From Labilibaculum manganireducens (GTDB taxonomy: Bacteria; Bacteroidota; Bacteroidia; Bacteroidales; Marinifilaceae): 64,000 nt of DNA. Shown here in pieces: positions 63,681 to 64,000 of the stretch. Made by a program: the position numbers and the translations under genes. The stretch spans positions 1-64,000 of the forward strand of contig NZ_MVDE01000018.1 of the NCBI RefSeq assembly GCF_002843385.1, read 5' to 3'. The notes below the pieces were generated by a model. The model was not told the DNA's origin and did no database searches. It saw nothing but the letters and a program-made list of their open reading frames with translations. Position 1 is the first letter of the stretch. Every line of letters starts with the position of its first letter.

Positions 63681-63720
63681 TTAACAGACTTCATTTGGAC
63701 AAAAACTAAAATACATTTCA

Positions 63721-64000
63721 ATGAAACTAGTAAGCTTATCCATAAAAAGAAGCACAGTACCAATCGTATTATTCACAATTTTGGTATTGTTAGGAATATT
63801 TTCGGCTACAAAAATCAAATATGCCCTGATGCCGGAAATTTCAACAGCTACAATAGTAGTTACAACGATTTACCCAGGTGCAGGACCTCACGAGGTAGAG
63901 CAATCGGTAACAATTCCAATTGAAGATGCTCTTGCATCAATGGAGGGGATTGAAGAAATTGAATCGACTTCAATTGAAAATCTTTCTATTGTGACCTTAT
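63721..64000 (+). CDS. RND-family inner-membrane efflux transporter, 3' end outside window
   Basis: Only the first 93 codons are present. MKLVSLSIKRSTVPIVLFTILVLLGIFSATKI is the cytoplasmic start and first transmembrane helix, followed by the porter-domain start LMPEISTATIVVTTIYPGAGPHEVEQSVTIPIEDALASMEGIEEIESTS, the hallmark of AcrB/MdtB-type hydrophobe/amphiphile RND pumps. Substrate cannot be read from this part. It is the third gene of the operon with the TolC and adaptor genes. Confidence 0.93.
   Translation, partial: MKLVSLSIKRSTVPIVLFTILVLLGIFSATKIKYALMPEISTATIVVTTIYPGAGPHEVEQSVTIPIEDALASMEGIEEIESTSIENLSIVTL

Overview
The window looks like chromosomal DNA of a low-GC Bacteroidota bacterium, probably a Bacteroidia or Marinilabiliales-type marine or anaerobic lineage. 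I cannot name a genus from sequence alone. The reasons are a SusC/SusD polysaccharide locus controlled by a hybrid two-component system, type IX secretion (T9SS) sorting tails of types A and B, PorP/SprF-type and SprB-repeat proteins, and A-rich rather than Shine-Dalgarno start contexts. No rRNA, tRNA or CRISPR array was recognised.

Layout. (1) 1-2739: the 3' end of a T9SS cargo gene with tandem 45-bp Asp-rich repeats, then an OmpA-like outer-membrane protein. (2) 3203-19422: a complete-looking pectic beta-1,4-galactan utilisation locus. It has a divergent HTCS regulator, an endo-galactanase (GH53), a GH2 beta-galactosidase, SusC, SusD, a SusE/F-like surface glycan-binding lipoprotein and a second GH53. 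Surface GH53 would cut galactan, SusD/SusE-F bind it, SusC import oligomers and GH2 release galactose, with the HTCS sensing oligomers in the periplasm. (3) 19710-23851 (minus): a two-gene unit with an FG-GAP-type T9SS type B cargo and a secreted helical-repeat protein.

(4) 24391-57662 is the most unusual part: about 33 kb of same-strand genes for envelope or secreted proteins. It has a PorP/SprF-OmpA fusion, a beta-barrel, a 1531-aa secreted protein, a 1445-aa modular protein, a truncated second copy of that protein's middle with a different C-terminus, small putative partner genes, a Kelch/IPT lipoprotein, an FN3 protein and a 2738-aa SprB-repeat giant. The modular protein carries an HExxH metallopeptidase-like module followed by a C39-like domain. 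The same module (about 780 bp, nearly identical DNA) recurs 3.7 kb away, without a secretion signal, fused to an unrelated AT-rich tail that overlaps a two-TM membrane gene. This has the architecture of a polymorphic toxin system with an orphan C-terminal cassette and immunity genes. Its gaps are filled with dispersed palindromic repeats and hold a DUF559 (VSR-like) nuclease gene in a unit bounded by 22-bp direct repeats. The cassette start itself lies inside one of the repeats.

(5) 57716-58957 (minus): a lone Bacteroidota-type tyrosine recombinase. (6) 59727-64000: a membrane-bound AraC-type regulator divergent from a TolC / membrane-fusion / RND efflux operon that runs off the window. All family assignments are from motif reading, with no database search.
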